A stretch of DNA of 49,425 nt from an uncultured Collinsella sp. (GCA_900755685.1 CAAEHI010000007.1:1-49425), one strand, 5' to 3'. Shown: positions 1-8,560, numbered from the stretch's first letter. The notes: generated by a model from the sequence alone, not told the origin. A program made the numbers and translations.

Positions 1-19
1 CCAGGTCTTCGGCGTTCAT
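1..19 (-). CDS. dnaB: Start of a gene cut by the window edge, probably replicative DNA helicase DnaB
   Basis: Only six codons are inside the window, reading M-N-A-E-D-L on the minus strand from an ATG at 17-19. A GGAG motif lies about six bases upstream, so a real translation start is plausible. The identity is inferred only from context: rpsF-ssb-rpsR-rplI is commonly followed by dnaB, and the gene lies in the same orientation just after the rplI terminator. Six residues cannot prove it. Confidence 0.4.
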
Positions 20-94
20 GATACTCCAATGCCGTAGTGCTTACGGCTATTATACCACCGTGGCATCACCTATATGTCAATGTTGGTCTAACAG

Positions 95-137
95 AGCCAA
101 AAACAAAAGGGCGCCCTGGTTTCCCAGAGCGCCCTTC
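95..137 (-). terminator. Intrinsic terminator after rplI
   Basis: On the minus strand a G+C-rich hairpin (arms AAGGGCGC and GCGCCCTT, extended by CCAG/CTGG with one mismatch) is followed by TTTTGTTTTT. It lies about 30 bases after the rplI stop and separates the ribosomal protein operon from the putative dnaB start. Confidence 0.85.
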
Positions 138-168
138 TTAGAACAAGATTGTTGCGTTGCAGCAAATG

Positions 169-708
169 CTACTCGGCAGCAGCCTCAGTCTCGACCTCGG
201 CGGTCTCGGCCTCGGCGACCTCAGCGGCCTCCTCGACCTCAGCCTCGGCAGCGAGCTCCTCGGCGGTAACGCCGACGAGAACGACAACCTCGGCCTTGAT
301 CTCGCGGTACAGCGAGATGGCAACGGTGTGGGCACCGGCAACCTTGATGGGCTTACCGAGCTCGACGCGCTTGCGGTCGATGTCCATACCGAGCTGAGCC
401 TTGATGGCGTCAGCGATCATAGCGGCGGTAACGGAGCCAAAGAGGATGCCCTCGTCGCCGACCTTGACGTCAACGGTGACCGTCTTGCCCTCGAAGGCAG
501 CCTTGGTCTCGTTGGCGGTAGCCAGACGGACGGCCTCGCGCTTGGCGATGTTGTTGCGACGCTCGTCAAGCTGCTTGAGGTTGCCCTTGGTGGCGGCAAC
601 AGCGAGCTTCTTGGGGAACAGGAAGTTCTCAGCGTAACCCTGAGCGACCTCTACGACGTCACCCTCGCCGCCCTTGCCCTTGATCTCATCGAGAAGAATA
701 ACCTTCAT
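169..708 (-). CDS. rplI: 50S ribosomal protein L9
   Basis: L9 binds domain V of 23S rRNA near the base of the L1 stalk and helps keep reading frame. The N-terminal signature MKVILL, a Gly-rich GKGGEGDVV turn and the AENFLFPKKLA segment mark the rRNA-binding domain (about residues 1-50). A helical connector and the C-terminal domain follow, with the IDRKRVELGKPIK element. At 179 aa it is about 30 residues longer than usual; the extra tail, from about residue 150, is made almost entirely of Ala, Glu and Val. The gene follows rpsR by 15 bases, so it belongs to the rpsF operon. A bidirectional-looking terminator follows. Identity is secure; the role of the acidic tail is unknown. Confidence 0.97.
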   Translation of the reverse strand: MKVILLDEIKGKGGEGDVVEVAQGYAENFLFPKKLAVAATKGNLKQLDERRNNIAKREAVRLATANETKAAFEGKTVTVDVKVGDEGILFGSVTAAMIADAIKAQLGMDIDRKRVELGKPIKVAGAHTVAISLYREIKAEVVVLVGVTAEELAAEAEVEEAAEVAEAETAEVETEAAAE

Positions 709-723
709 GATGCGTCTCCCTTC

Positions 724-990
724 TTAGCCGCGGTCGCGGTTGCCACGAGAGGAAACCACGGGGACGGTGTACGGCAGGAGAGCCATCTCGCGGGCGCGCT
801 TGATGGCGTTGGCGATGTCATGCTGATGCTGCGTGCAAGCGCCAGTGACGCGACGGGGCTTGATCTTGCCACGGTCGGTCATGTACTTACGGAGAAGCTG
901 AGTGTCCTTATAGTCGATGAACTCAGTGTTCTCCTTGCAGAACTGGCAGTACTTACGACGCGGCTGACGTGCAGAAAAATCATTAGCCAT
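724..990 (-). CDS. rpsR: 30S ribosomal protein S18
   Basis: S18 is a small-subunit protein that pairs with S6 on the platform of the 30S subunit. The 88-aa protein contains the family core: RRKYCQFC near the N-terminus, then DYKDTQLLRKYMTDRGKIKPRRVTG and a C-terminal basic helix. Two Cys (CQFC) with a distant third (GAC) resemble the zinc-binding form of S18. The start at 988-990 (MANDFSARQ) was chosen because GAAAGG lies just upstream and the family begins there; an upstream in-frame start would add 17 residues without similarity. It sits between ssb and rplI in the minus-strand operon. Confidence 0.96.
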   Translation of the reverse strand: MANDFSARQPRRKYCQFCKENTEFIDYKDTQLLRKYMTDRGKIKPRRVTGACTQHQHDIANAIKRAREMALLPYTVPVVSSRGNRDRG

Positions 991-1062
991 GTCAAAATAC
1001 CTTTCATTTGGCAACTTCGGCGAACCGAAGCCGCCTCTCACTCAAAAATAGGTGAACAACCC

Positions 1063-1515
1063 TTAGAACGGGATGTCCTCATCGTAGACGTCGACCGCGG
1101 GCGGCGTAGCCACCGGCGCGGCAGGACGTGCTGCGGGCGCGGAAGCTGCGGGGGCGTAACCGCCCTGGTCGTAGCCACCCTGGCCACCACGGGAGCTCAT
1201 AAACTCGATCTCATCGACGATGACCTCAAGCTTGCTCCGGCGCTGGCCGTCGCGCTCCCAAGAGCTGTAGCGCAGCTTGCCCTCGATCGCGACCTTGTTT
1301 CCCTTTGCCAGGAAACGGCTCACGGCCTCGGCGCGGGTGCCGAACATGGTGCAGTCGACAAAGTTGGGATAGTCCTCCCACTCGCCAGTCTGCGCGTTGC
1401 GGCGACGATCGTTCACGGCGACGCCAAAGGACAGAACCTGGGTTCCGCCGGCGGTGGCGCGCAGCTCGGGATCGCGGGTGAGGTTACCGGTGATGTTCAC
1501 TCGATTGATGCTCAT
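1063..1515 (-). CDS. ssb: Single-stranded DNA-binding protein SSB
   Basis: SSB coats single-stranded DNA during replication, repair and recombination and recruits partners through its C-terminal tip. The N-terminal OB fold (about residues 1-105) is seen from MSINRVNITGNLTRDPELR through FVDCTMFGTRAEAVSRFLAKG to the LEVIVDEIEFM strand. A Gly/Ala/Pro-rich flexible linker follows, and the protein ends in DEDIPF, the classic acidic interaction tip. Length (150 aa) is normal. Its place between rpsF and rpsR is the usual gene order, and SSB expression is therefore tied to ribosomal protein synthesis. Confidence 0.97.
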   Translation of the reverse strand: MSINRVNITGNLTRDPELRATAGGTQVLSFGVAVNDRRRNAQTGEWEDYPNFVDCTMFGTRAEAVSRFLAKGNKVAIEGKLRYSSWERDGQRRSKLEVIVDEIEFMSSRGGQGGYDQGGYAPAASAPAARPAAPVATPPAVDVYDEDIPF

Positions 1516-1563
1516 AACTCACTACTTCCTCTTGGGGCACAAGCCCAGTCCAAAACGACAGTC

Positions 1564-1857
1564 TTACTCCTGGTCGTCGCGACGGACGATCATGTGGCGG
1601 ACCACAGCGTCGGTGATGCGCAGGACGCGATCAAGCTCGGCGATCTGGGTAGGATCTGCGTGGAAGTTGATGAGGGTGTAGTCACCATCGGTGAGGTCGT
1701 TGATCTCGTAGGCGAGCTTGCGCTTGCCCCACTCGTCAACGGAGTCGACCTTGCCAGCGCCCTCAGCGATCGTGGTATCGATACGCTTCATAACAGCGAG
1801 ACGAGTCTCGGGGTCGAGCGACGGGTCAACAAAGAACAGCAGTTCATAAGCCTTCAT
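1564..1857 (-). CDS. rpsF: 30S ribosomal protein S6
   Basis: S6 forms a heterodimer with S18 on 16S rRNA. The 97-aa product starts MKAYELLFFVDPSL, has the ferredoxin-like core and carries the conserved WGKRKLAYEINDLTDGDYTLINFHA block. The start at 1855-1857 is preceded by a near-perfect AGGAGGTGA ribosome binding site; the upstream in-frame Met would put that site inside the gene. It is the first gene of rpsF-ssb-rpsR-rplI. A promoter and a leader hairpin lie upstream, and in many bacteria S6:S18 represses its own mRNA through such a leader, so autoregulation is possible but not shown here. Confidence 0.96.
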   Translation of the reverse strand: MKAYELLFFVDPSLDPETRLAVMKRIDTTIAEGAGKVDSVDEWGKRKLAYEINDLTDGDYTLINFHADPTQIAELDRVLRITDAVVRHMIVRRDDQE

Positions 1858-1883
1858 ATTGTCACCTCCTCTGGGCAAATGTG

Positions 1884-1912
1884 GCTTCAGGTCGTGAAGG
1901 TGCGCCTGAAGC
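1884..1912 (-). promoter_or_regulatory. Hairpin in the 5' leader of rpsF
   Basis: Between the promoter and the rpsF ribosome binding site, GCTTCAGG pairs with CCTGAAGC around a 13-base loop. Its position fits a leader regulatory element of the S6:S18 type, but I do not see the CCG trinucleotide expected for the described S6:S18 motif in the loop, so the function is only suggested. Confidence 0.35.
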
Positions 1913-1928
1913 AGGAAAAGACTTGGTA

Positions 1929-1957
1929 ATAATATCTTTCAACCTCCTAGGCTGCAA
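1929..1957 (-). promoter_or_regulatory. Promoter of the rpsF-ssb-rpsR-rplI operon
   Basis: On the minus strand TTGCAG (1952-1957) and TATTAT (1929-1934) are separated by 17 bases, a good housekeeping sigma match. Transcription would start about 65 bases upstream of rpsF. The remaining stretch from 1958 to about 2317 contains no gene I can recognise. Confidence 0.7.
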
Positions 1958-2317
1958 GAATATGCAGCTACAACCTCATGACCTCCACATATGCCCATAC
2001 TCGCACGGTGTTTCATGCGCATTCCAACCAAATGCCGACCAAATGCTTGACGGATTTGTGGACAAGATACGGTGCCGCGGGGACAAGCTGAGCCAAGCCG
2101 CAGGTCAACGGGCACAAGGCTGTGGTCGCAAAATGCATACCAGTGGCCCACAGCACCAATCAAAGATTTTTAAATTCATTGCCAAGTCGCTTATGAATAC
2201 CCTTTTTGAACAATTGAGTTGATCAACCACGCTGGTCGGAAGCCGTTTTTTGGCACCTCAAACCCCACTGCAACGCCAAGTGCGGCCAAGCGTTTTAAAA
2301 AATGCTAAGTTTTCGGC

Positions 2318-2345
2318 TTGCACCTTGCGATTCCTCGTGTATACT
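2318..2345 (+). promoter_or_regulatory. Promoter of tRNA-Ser(GGA)
   Basis: TTGCAC (2318-2323) and TATACT (2340-2345) are separated by 16 bases and lie 16 bases upstream of the mature tRNA 5' end. Confidence 0.75.
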
Positions 2346-2361
2346 AACTTTCGCATTTAAC

Positions 2362-2452
2362 GGAGAGTTGTCCGAGTGGCCGAAGGAGCACGATTGGAAA
2401 TCGTGTAGGCGTCAAAAGCGTCTCCAGGGTTCAAATCCCTGACTCTCCGCCA
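2362..2452 (+). tRNA. tRNA-Ser, anticodon GGA
   Basis: Class II tRNA of 91 nt with a long variable arm. The acceptor pairs GGAGAGT with ACTCTCC, the discriminator is G, and CCA is encoded. The anticodon loop TTGGAAA (stem CACGA/TCGTG) gives GGA, reading UCC and UCU. It has its own promoter upstream and its own terminator downstream. Confidence 0.95.
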
Positions 2453-2461
2453 GTTAATTCC

Positions 2462-2491
2462 AAAGCAGGCCTTTGAGCCTGCTTTGTTTTT
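2462..2491 (+). terminator. Intrinsic terminator after tRNA-Ser(GGA)
   Basis: The arms AAAGCAGGC and GCCTGCTTT flank a short CTTTGA loop and are followed by GTTTTT. It lies ten bases after the tRNA CCA end. Confidence 0.85.
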
Positions 2492-2500
2492 ACCCCACGC

Positions 2501-2591
2501 GGAGGGGTGGCAGAGTGGTTGAATGCGGCGGTCTCGAAAACCGTTTGGCCTGTATAAGGTCACGAGGGTTCGAATCCCTCCTCCTCCGCCA
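2501..2591 (+). tRNA. tRNA-Ser, anticodon CGA
   Basis: Class II tRNA of 91 nt. Acceptor GGAGGGG pairs with CTCCTCC (one G-U pair), discriminator G, encoded CCA. The anticodon loop CTCGAAA gives CGA, reading UCG. It starts about ten bases after the terminator of the preceding tRNA-Ser, and no separate promoter is obvious, so it may depend on read-through. A 24-nt part of its 3' end is repeated in inverted orientation at 2657-2680. Confidence 0.95.
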
Positions 2592-2602
2592 TTTAGATTG
2601 AG

Positions 2603-2632
2603 AAAGCTCCCGAGAATGAGAGCTTTTTTCTT
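2603..2632 (+). terminator. Intrinsic terminator after tRNA-Ser(CGA)
   Basis: AAAGCTC pairs with GAGCTTT around a ten-base loop and is followed by a T-rich tract (TTTTTTCTTTT). Confidence 0.8.
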
Positions 2633-2656
2633 TTGAGTCTCTTACAAGCAAATACA

Positions 2657-2795
2657 GCGGAGGAGGAGGGATTCGAACCCGCCAGGGCGCGGAGCGTAAA
2701 GAAAACGCGCCCGTGGCGCGTTTTTATCGCAGCGCGGTCGGCGTAAGCCGACCGGATAAATTTTGAGCTCCGCTCAAAATTTGGACATCCCTCCT
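2657..2795. repeat. tRNA-tail hairpin element, copy 1 (next to tRNA-Ser)
   Basis: The element begins with a 24-base inverted copy of the tRNA-Ser(CGA) 3' end (2657-2680 against 2566-2589). A conserved spacer containing AGCGTAAAG follows. Three hairpins come next: 2702-2724 (10-bp stem, CGT loop), 2735-2754 (8-bp stem, GTAA tetraloop) and 2758-2782 (11-bp stem, TCC loop). It ends with GGACATCCCTCCT, which partly restores the direct tRNA tail. The same order of parts with different stem sequences occurs after tRNA-Gly at 40198-40334. No coding content is seen. The function is unknown; a mobile or tRNA-associated structured element is inferred. Confidence 0.7.
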
Positions 2796-2837
2796 ATTCA
2801 GCCACGCCCCCATCGCGTTCAACATCAACCCAGACCC

Positions 2838-2906
2838 CCAAACATGTACGTCACCCTCCAAAACCGACATTTTTTGACATCTTTGGAGGCTGATGTACAC
2901 GTTTGG
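2838..2906. repeat. Long imperfect inverted repeat (24-bp arms)
   Basis: The arms run from CCAAACATGTAC to CCTCCAAA on the left and TTTGGAGG to GTACACGTTTGG on the right, with only about three mismatches in 24 positions, around a loop that contains TTTTTT. It lies in the gap between the tRNA-Ser element and the channel gene. The rest of 2796-3019 shows no gene. Confidence 0.65.
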
Positions 2907-3019
2907 TGCCTACGCCCCCACCCAGTCCCAACCGTTTACCGAGCAATAGGGTCGCCACACCCGCCAACCATGTACTATGTACGGGCATTGTCTAAACCCA
3001 CAATCCAAAGGACCCCATC

Positions 3020-3709
3020 TTGCCCGTCGTCGCCGCCATAACCATTACCTCACATGCCTCGGATGCCATGGTCGCTATTCCGTTTTGGCTCGAGATGTTC
3101 GCTGTTGTCGCTGCATCGATCTCGGGTGTACTGGTTGCGCGCGAGCACAAGCTCGACCTGGTGGGCGCGGTCGCGCTCGCGGTGGTCTGCGGTCTGGGCG
3201 GCGGTCTTTTGCGCGATATGACGCTGCAGGTAGGCAACGTCTACATCCTCAACCAGCCGATGGCACTGCCGCTTTCCATCGCCACGGCAGCCATCATCTA
3301 CATTTTCCCGGCAATCGTCGACAAGCCCGAAAAACTCATTCCCCTGCTCGACATCATCTCGGTCGGCATCTATGCCGCAACCGGCGCGGACAAGGCACTG
3401 GTCTACGGCTTTGCGCCGGCGGTGTGCATCATGATGGGCTTTTTCACCGCGGTGGGCGGCGGCATGTTGCGCGACGGCTTTATGGGCGTGGTTCCGGGCA
3501 TTTTCCAACGTACTAACTTTTATGCCATCGCCGCCATCGCCGGATCGACAAGCTATGTGTGTCTCGTTATGAGCGGCATCATGAGCAATGTCGCCGCGCT
3601 GGTCGTATGCGTTGTCGTGACCATGGGTCTGCGCTGGCTCTCGCTGCGCTTTGACATCAAAAGCCCCACCGAAGAAGACATCGCGCGCTTTTTGCACCGT
3701 AAAAAGTAG
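3020..3709 (+). CDS. TRIC-type / UPF0126 family membrane protein, probable cation channel
   Basis: The 229-aa protein is almost entirely hydrophobic, with about seven membrane segments. It carries the duplicated family signature: GLGGGLLRD (about residues 58-66) and VGGGMLRDGFMG (about residues 142-153), each followed by a kinked helix, as in the two UPF0126/TRIC half-repeats. Bacterial members form trimeric monovalent cation channels; ion choice here is unknown. The start is a TTG at 3020 preceded by AAAGGA at good spacing; an ATG at 3068 is in frame but lacks a ribosome binding site. It ends in a short charged tail. About 100 bases separate it from the next plus-strand gene. Confidence 0.88.
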   Translation: MPVVAAITITSHASDAMVAIPFWLEMFAVVAASISGVLVAREHKLDLVGAVALAVVCGLGGGLLRDMTLQVGNVYILNQPMALPLSIATAAIIYIFPAIVDKPEKLIPLLDIISVGIYAATGADKALVYGFAPAVCIMMGFFTAVGGGMLRDGFMGVVPGIFQRTNFYAIAAIAGSTSYVCLVMSGIMSNVAALVVCVVVTMGLRWLSLRFDIKSPTEEDIARFLHRKK

Positions 3710-3815
3710 GTGGCGCGGGCTCATCCTTCGAAATGCAACCGAGAGGTTCTTTTAGAGCGCCCACGCGTTGGGTACCCTGTTAGGTGCATGTCGAGCATCT
3801 GACGAAGGATTCACT

Positions 3816-4961
3816 ATGCCCTGTAATCAATTCCCGTCGACCCAGCGCCGTAAAGCGTGGGGCCGCATCACGATCTTATTCGCGCTCATCGCGCTGGCGA
3901 TCACCGCTCTTCCCACGGCATCGTTCGCCGGCACGGACACCGCAGGCAACGTACTTGCGACCGACAATGACGCCAATCCGTCCGGCGTCGAAGGTGACCT
4001 GTACTGGGCAGGTCAGGCCCTCAACTTGGACGATACGTCCATCGACCGCGATATCATCGCCGCGGGCGATACTCTCTCGATCCGCGACTGCACGGTGGGC
4101 GGCGCCGTCCGCTTGGCGGCGCGCACCATCGACATTGCCAAGACTACGGTTGATGGCAGTGCGACCGTTGCCGGCCAGCATGTCGTGCTCAATTCCGACA
4201 GCACCGCCAACTGTTTCTATGCGATAGGCGAAACGGTTGCCCTGCGCGGCTCCACCAAGTCGGCAGCGCTTGCGGGCGATACGGTGACTATCGATGGCAC
4301 CGTCGAGGGCGATGTTGAGGTTTGGGCCGACAAGCTCATCCTGGGCAAAAACGCCCACATCACCGGCACCGTGAACGCGCACGTCTCCGAGGACCCCGAG
4401 CGCGCCGCGGGAGCCGAGGTCGGCGCGCTCAAGATCGACCGCACCGAGAACGAGGATACTTCCACCGTTAACGATGTCATCGGCGGTATCGTCGCCGCGG
4501 CACTCTCGACCTGCTTTGTCGCTCTGCTTCTCGAGGTCGTCTTTCCGCGCGCGACCGCCAGCGCCGCCGGCATGCTCCACCAGCGCCCCATGCCCCTGTG
4601 GGTGAGCGGTCTTCTGAGCACGATTGCTATCGTCCCCGCCGTCCTACTGCTGATTATCTCTATCGCTGGTCTGTCGCTTGCCGGAGCCCTCTTGTGCGGT
4701 GTTATTGGCATCGCACTGGTGTCGAGCGCCTTTGCGGGGTGCGCGATCGCGCGCATGGTCGGACACAGCCAAAACCGCTACGCCATGGCAGCCATCGGCG
4801 GCGTGATCGCCGGCGCCCTCACGGGGCTTCCCCTCGTAGGTGATTTCATCAGCGGCGTGGCCTTCGTCTTTACACTCGGCTACATCATCCAAATCATCTG
4901 GCGCAACGCCCACCTTAAGCCGCAGCAGCCGGCTAACGCGCCAGAACTCCCCACCGCTTAG
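3816..4961 (+). CDS. Exported bactofilin-like (polymer-forming) protein with membrane segments
   Basis: The 381-aa protein starts at ATG 3816, five bases or so after GAAGGA; an upstream in-frame start lacks support. Residues about 15-40 form a signal peptide or first membrane segment ending in TASFAG. Residues about 60-190 are a run of short beta-strand repeats of the type D-x-x-I-x-G-D, seen in right-handed beta-helical polymer-forming domains (for example DRDIIAAGDTLSIRD, AALAGDTVTIDGTVEGDVEV). The C-terminal half has four or so hydrophobic helices, from about residue 220 onward. Family knowledge suggests a self-assembling scaffold tied to the membrane. The exact function is unknown, and the exported placement of the beta-helix is inferred. 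Confidence 0.65.
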   Translation: MPCNQFPSTQRRKAWGRITILFALIALAITALPTASFAGTDTAGNVLATDNDANPSGVEGDLYWAGQALNLDDTSIDRDIIAAGDTLSIRDCTVGGAVRLAARTIDIAKTTVDGSATVAGQHVVLNSDSTANCFYAIGETVALRGSTKSAALAGDTVTIDGTVEGDVEVWADKLILGKNAHITGTVNAHVSEDPERAAGAEVGALKIDRTENEDTSTVNDVIGGIVAAALSTCFVALLLEVVFPRATASAAGMLHQRPMPLWVSGLLSTIAIVPAVLLLIISIAGLSLAGALLCGVIGIALVSSAFAGCAIARMVGHSQNRYAMAAIGGVIAGALTGLPLVGDFISGVAFVFTLGYIIQIIWRNAHLKPQQPANAPELPTA

Positions 4962-4969
4962 CCGCCAAC

Positions 4970-5000
4970 CACCACAAAGGGGCCAGGCACCTTTGTGGTG
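4970..5000. repeat. Short palindromic element with GGCCAGGCACC core
   Basis: CACCACAAAGG pairs perfectly with CCTTTGTGGTG across a nine-base loop GGCCAGGCA. It lies ten bases after the preceding stop codon and is not followed by a T tract, so it is unlikely to be the main terminator; the real one is at 5030-5062. Confidence 0.6.
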
Positions 5001-5029
5001 ATGCAGACCAGCTCAGTCCCTGTGCACAA

Positions 5030-5062
5030 AAAGGGCGCCGACCATCACGGTCGGCGCCCTTT
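5030..5062. terminator. Bidirectional terminator between the bactofilin-like gene and typA
   Basis: AAAGGGCGCCGACC pairs with GGTCGGCGCCCTTT around ATCAC. T-rich tracts lie on both sides, with TTTTT on the minus strand, so it can stop both convergent genes. Confidence 0.85.
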
Positions 5063-5089
5063 CTTGTTAGACGCTATAAAGACCAGCGC

Positions 5090-6928
<1,839 letters not shown>

Positions 6929-7045
6929 GTAGTTCCCCTATCTTCTATCTATACACAAACGGCACGCGTATGCGACCCGCCTAGCAACACAACGCTCGGC
7001 GGGAATATTGAGCCTTTTACCGAAAACTCGTTTATTTTAGCGATT

Positions 7046-7495
7046 TTAGATGAGAGGGGTTTCCTCACCTGCAGGTTCAGGGTCGCTCCACATAAAACCA
7101 TCGCCGGCACCCATGCCCTCATACAGCACATATGCCGAAAAACCGCTCTCGAGCGTAGTCTCAAAGAAGCTCACGAGCAGAGCATCGTGGTAGCCGCCGT
7201 CAATCTCGACGCAGCCGGTATAGCCGATGGCATAGCGGGCGATACGGCCCAGGCCCTCGTCCTTAAGGCCCATCTTGTGCTCGGAGATAAAGTTGGTGGC
7301 CGCCTCGAGGCACGCCTCTTCGCCATCCTCATCGAGCGCCGCCAGATAACGGTTGGAAGCGGCGTCCTCAATTGCCACGACCACGCCAGGGTTTTCACCG
7401 GCGGCAAGGTCGTCCAAGAACGCTCCGATCAGATCGCACACCATGGCGTCGAGCTCGGCGGAGACGTTACCGGCGTCCTGCATATCCTGTGCCAT
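7046..7495 (-). CDS. Uncharacterised acidic protein, 149 aa
   Basis: I do not recognise this family. The product is acidic and soluble-looking, with no signal peptide or membrane segment. The N-terminal half is Ala- and Asp-rich and probably helical (for example ELDAMVCDLIGAFLDDLAAGENPGVVVAIEDAASNRYL). The C-terminal half looks like mixed sheet, with several Gly and aromatic residues (YAIGYTGCVEIDGGYHDALLVSFFE). It is the last gene of a minus-strand set of three, 30 bases after the 129-aa membrane protein gene. Codon use is like its neighbours, so it is very likely a real gene. Confidence 0.75.
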   Translation of the reverse strand: MAQDMQDAGNVSAELDAMVCDLIGAFLDDLAAGENPGVVVAIEDAASNRYLAALDEDGEEACLEAATNFISEHKMGLKDEGLGRIARYAIGYTGCVEIDGGYHDALLVSFFETTLESGFSAYVLYEGMGAGDGFMWSDPEPAGEETPLI

Positions 7496-7525
7496 CTTTA
7501 GACCTTCCCATCGAGTCTGGCGTCG

Positions 7526-7915
7526 TTACAGTTCTTGTGCCTCAGCAGCGATCTTGGCGGCAGCGTCGCGGGCACGCATCATATCCATCGCGCGCTTGTC
7601 GAGCACCTTGATCTGACTGGTCAGCATGACCGCATCGACCACGCCCCAGATCATAAGGCCCGTAGAGATCGAAAACCCAAGCGCACCAACTGTACCACGA
7701 AGGCGCGAGCAGATTGCCGCGACAAGGGCGGAGACGACAACCATCTTGATAAACGAGCCGCGGCGCTCGCGAAGTGTGCGGGCCTGCGTCACATAGGCAA
7801 TGCGAGCCGCCTCAGAAGCCTCCGAGCGCATCTGGGCCTCGCGCGCAATGGCCGCCGCCTCAGCCGACATACCGCCGGCCATCAGCGAACGCTCCGCATC
7901 CTGGCCGCCCCGCAT
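7526..7915 (-). CDS. Small membrane protein of unknown function, 129 aa
   Basis: The N-terminal 55 residues are Ala/Arg/Glu-rich and probably a coiled helix (GGMSAEAAAIAREAQMRSEASEAARIAYVTQARTL contains heptad-like spacing). Two hydrophobic segments follow, about 58-70 (MVVVSALVAAICS) and 77-98 (GALGFSISTGLMIWGVVDAVML), and a C-terminal charged helix. The ATG follows the TAA stop of the upstream gene with no gap (TAAATG), which suggests translational coupling. The family is not recognised. Confidence 0.75.
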   Translation of the reverse strand: MRGGQDAERSLMAGGMSAEAAAIAREAQMRSEASEAARIAYVTQARTLRERRGSFIKMVVVSALVAAICSRLRGTVGALGFSISTGLMIWGVVDAVMLTSQIKVLDKRAMDMMRARDAAAKIAAEAQEL

Positions 7916-8416
7916 TTAGAAGTCATCGGGGGAGAGCGTATGGACGAACTCGTCGAACTTCTCGAACTCCTGCTCGTCGTCGACTTCCTCGGCATGGGTA
8001 GAAACAGTGCCCAGGCGATTCATGATGTCGTCCTCCACAAACATGGGGGCATTGCTGCGCACGGCAAGGGCAATGGCATCACTGGGGCGGGCGTCGATCT
8101 TGCGCTCGTCACCATCGGCCAGTACGACGATCGTCGCGTAGAACACCGGCGGCTCGGCGCGAACGATCTCGATGCGCTCGAGCTTGGCGCCCAGGGCGCC
8201 AACAGTATCGAGCAACAGGTCATGGGTAATCGGGCGCTCGGCGCGGCCGCTATCGATGCCGCGGCTGATGGCAGCGGCTTCAAACGAACCAGTCTGAATG
8301 GAAAGGGAACGCAGCGGCGCGGGCGAGTCCGATTTGCTGCAGCGCTCGCGAAGCACGATAAGCGATGGCACGGGACCGGCGGCCATGACGATGGTCTCTA
8401 TGTCGACACGAACCAT
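7916..8416 (-). CDS. Bifunctional nuclease (BFN, DUF151) family protein
   Basis: The 166-aa protein has the BFN fold features: a start VRVDIETIVM, then PSLIVLRE, a central helix ending ITHDLLLDTVGALGAKLERIEI, the strand pair FYATIVVL, and the family hallmark DARPSDAIALAVRSNAPMFVEDDIM (about residues 105-130). Plant members show DNase and RNase activity; bacterial members are mostly uncharacterised. The start at 8414-8416 has GGAGGTG upstream, which rules out the longer reading. The acidic C-terminal tail (EEVDDEQEFEKFDEF) is typical. It is the first gene of a three-gene minus-strand operon and is joined stop-to-start to the next gene. Confidence 0.88.
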   Translation of the reverse strand: MVRVDIETIVMAAGPVPSLIVLRERCSKSDSPAPLRSLSIQTGSFEAAAISRGIDSGRAERPITHDLLLDTVGALGAKLERIEIVRAEPPVFYATIVVLADGDERKIDARPSDAIALAVRSNAPMFVEDDIMNRLGTVSTHAEEVDDEQEFEKFDEFVHTLSPDDF

Positions 8417-8472
8417 GGAACACCTCCGGTACGTAGCGGTTAACACGCGGCAGTCCGCCGCATTGAATAGCT

Positions 8473-8502
8473 ATACTACCCAATCTTTCGCACAGCACAC
8501 AA
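8473..8502 (-). promoter_or_regulatory. Probable promoter of the BFN operon
   Basis: On the minus strand TTGTGT (8497-8502) and TAGTAT (8473-8478) are spaced by 18 bases, about 55 bases upstream of the BFN start codon. Confidence 0.5.
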
Positions 8503-8528
8503 AACCAAAATGAGATTTATCGCAGACA

Positions 8529-8560
8529 AGAAAAAAGCCCCGAGGCAATGCCCCAGGGCT
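8529..8560 (-). terminator. Terminator after the tRNA-Ala/tRNA-Ile pair
   Basis: On the minus strand a hairpin with AGCCC/GGGCT outer and GGCA/TGCC inner pairing (two mismatches) is followed by TTTTTTC. It closes the tRNA cluster 15 bases after the last tRNA. Confidence 0.8.

Noticed and set aside
157..1929. A 590-codon open frame on the plus strand across the rpsF operon
   Set aside because: It is antisense to four certain genes, has no family resemblance, and arises from the G/C-rich third codon positions of the real genes.
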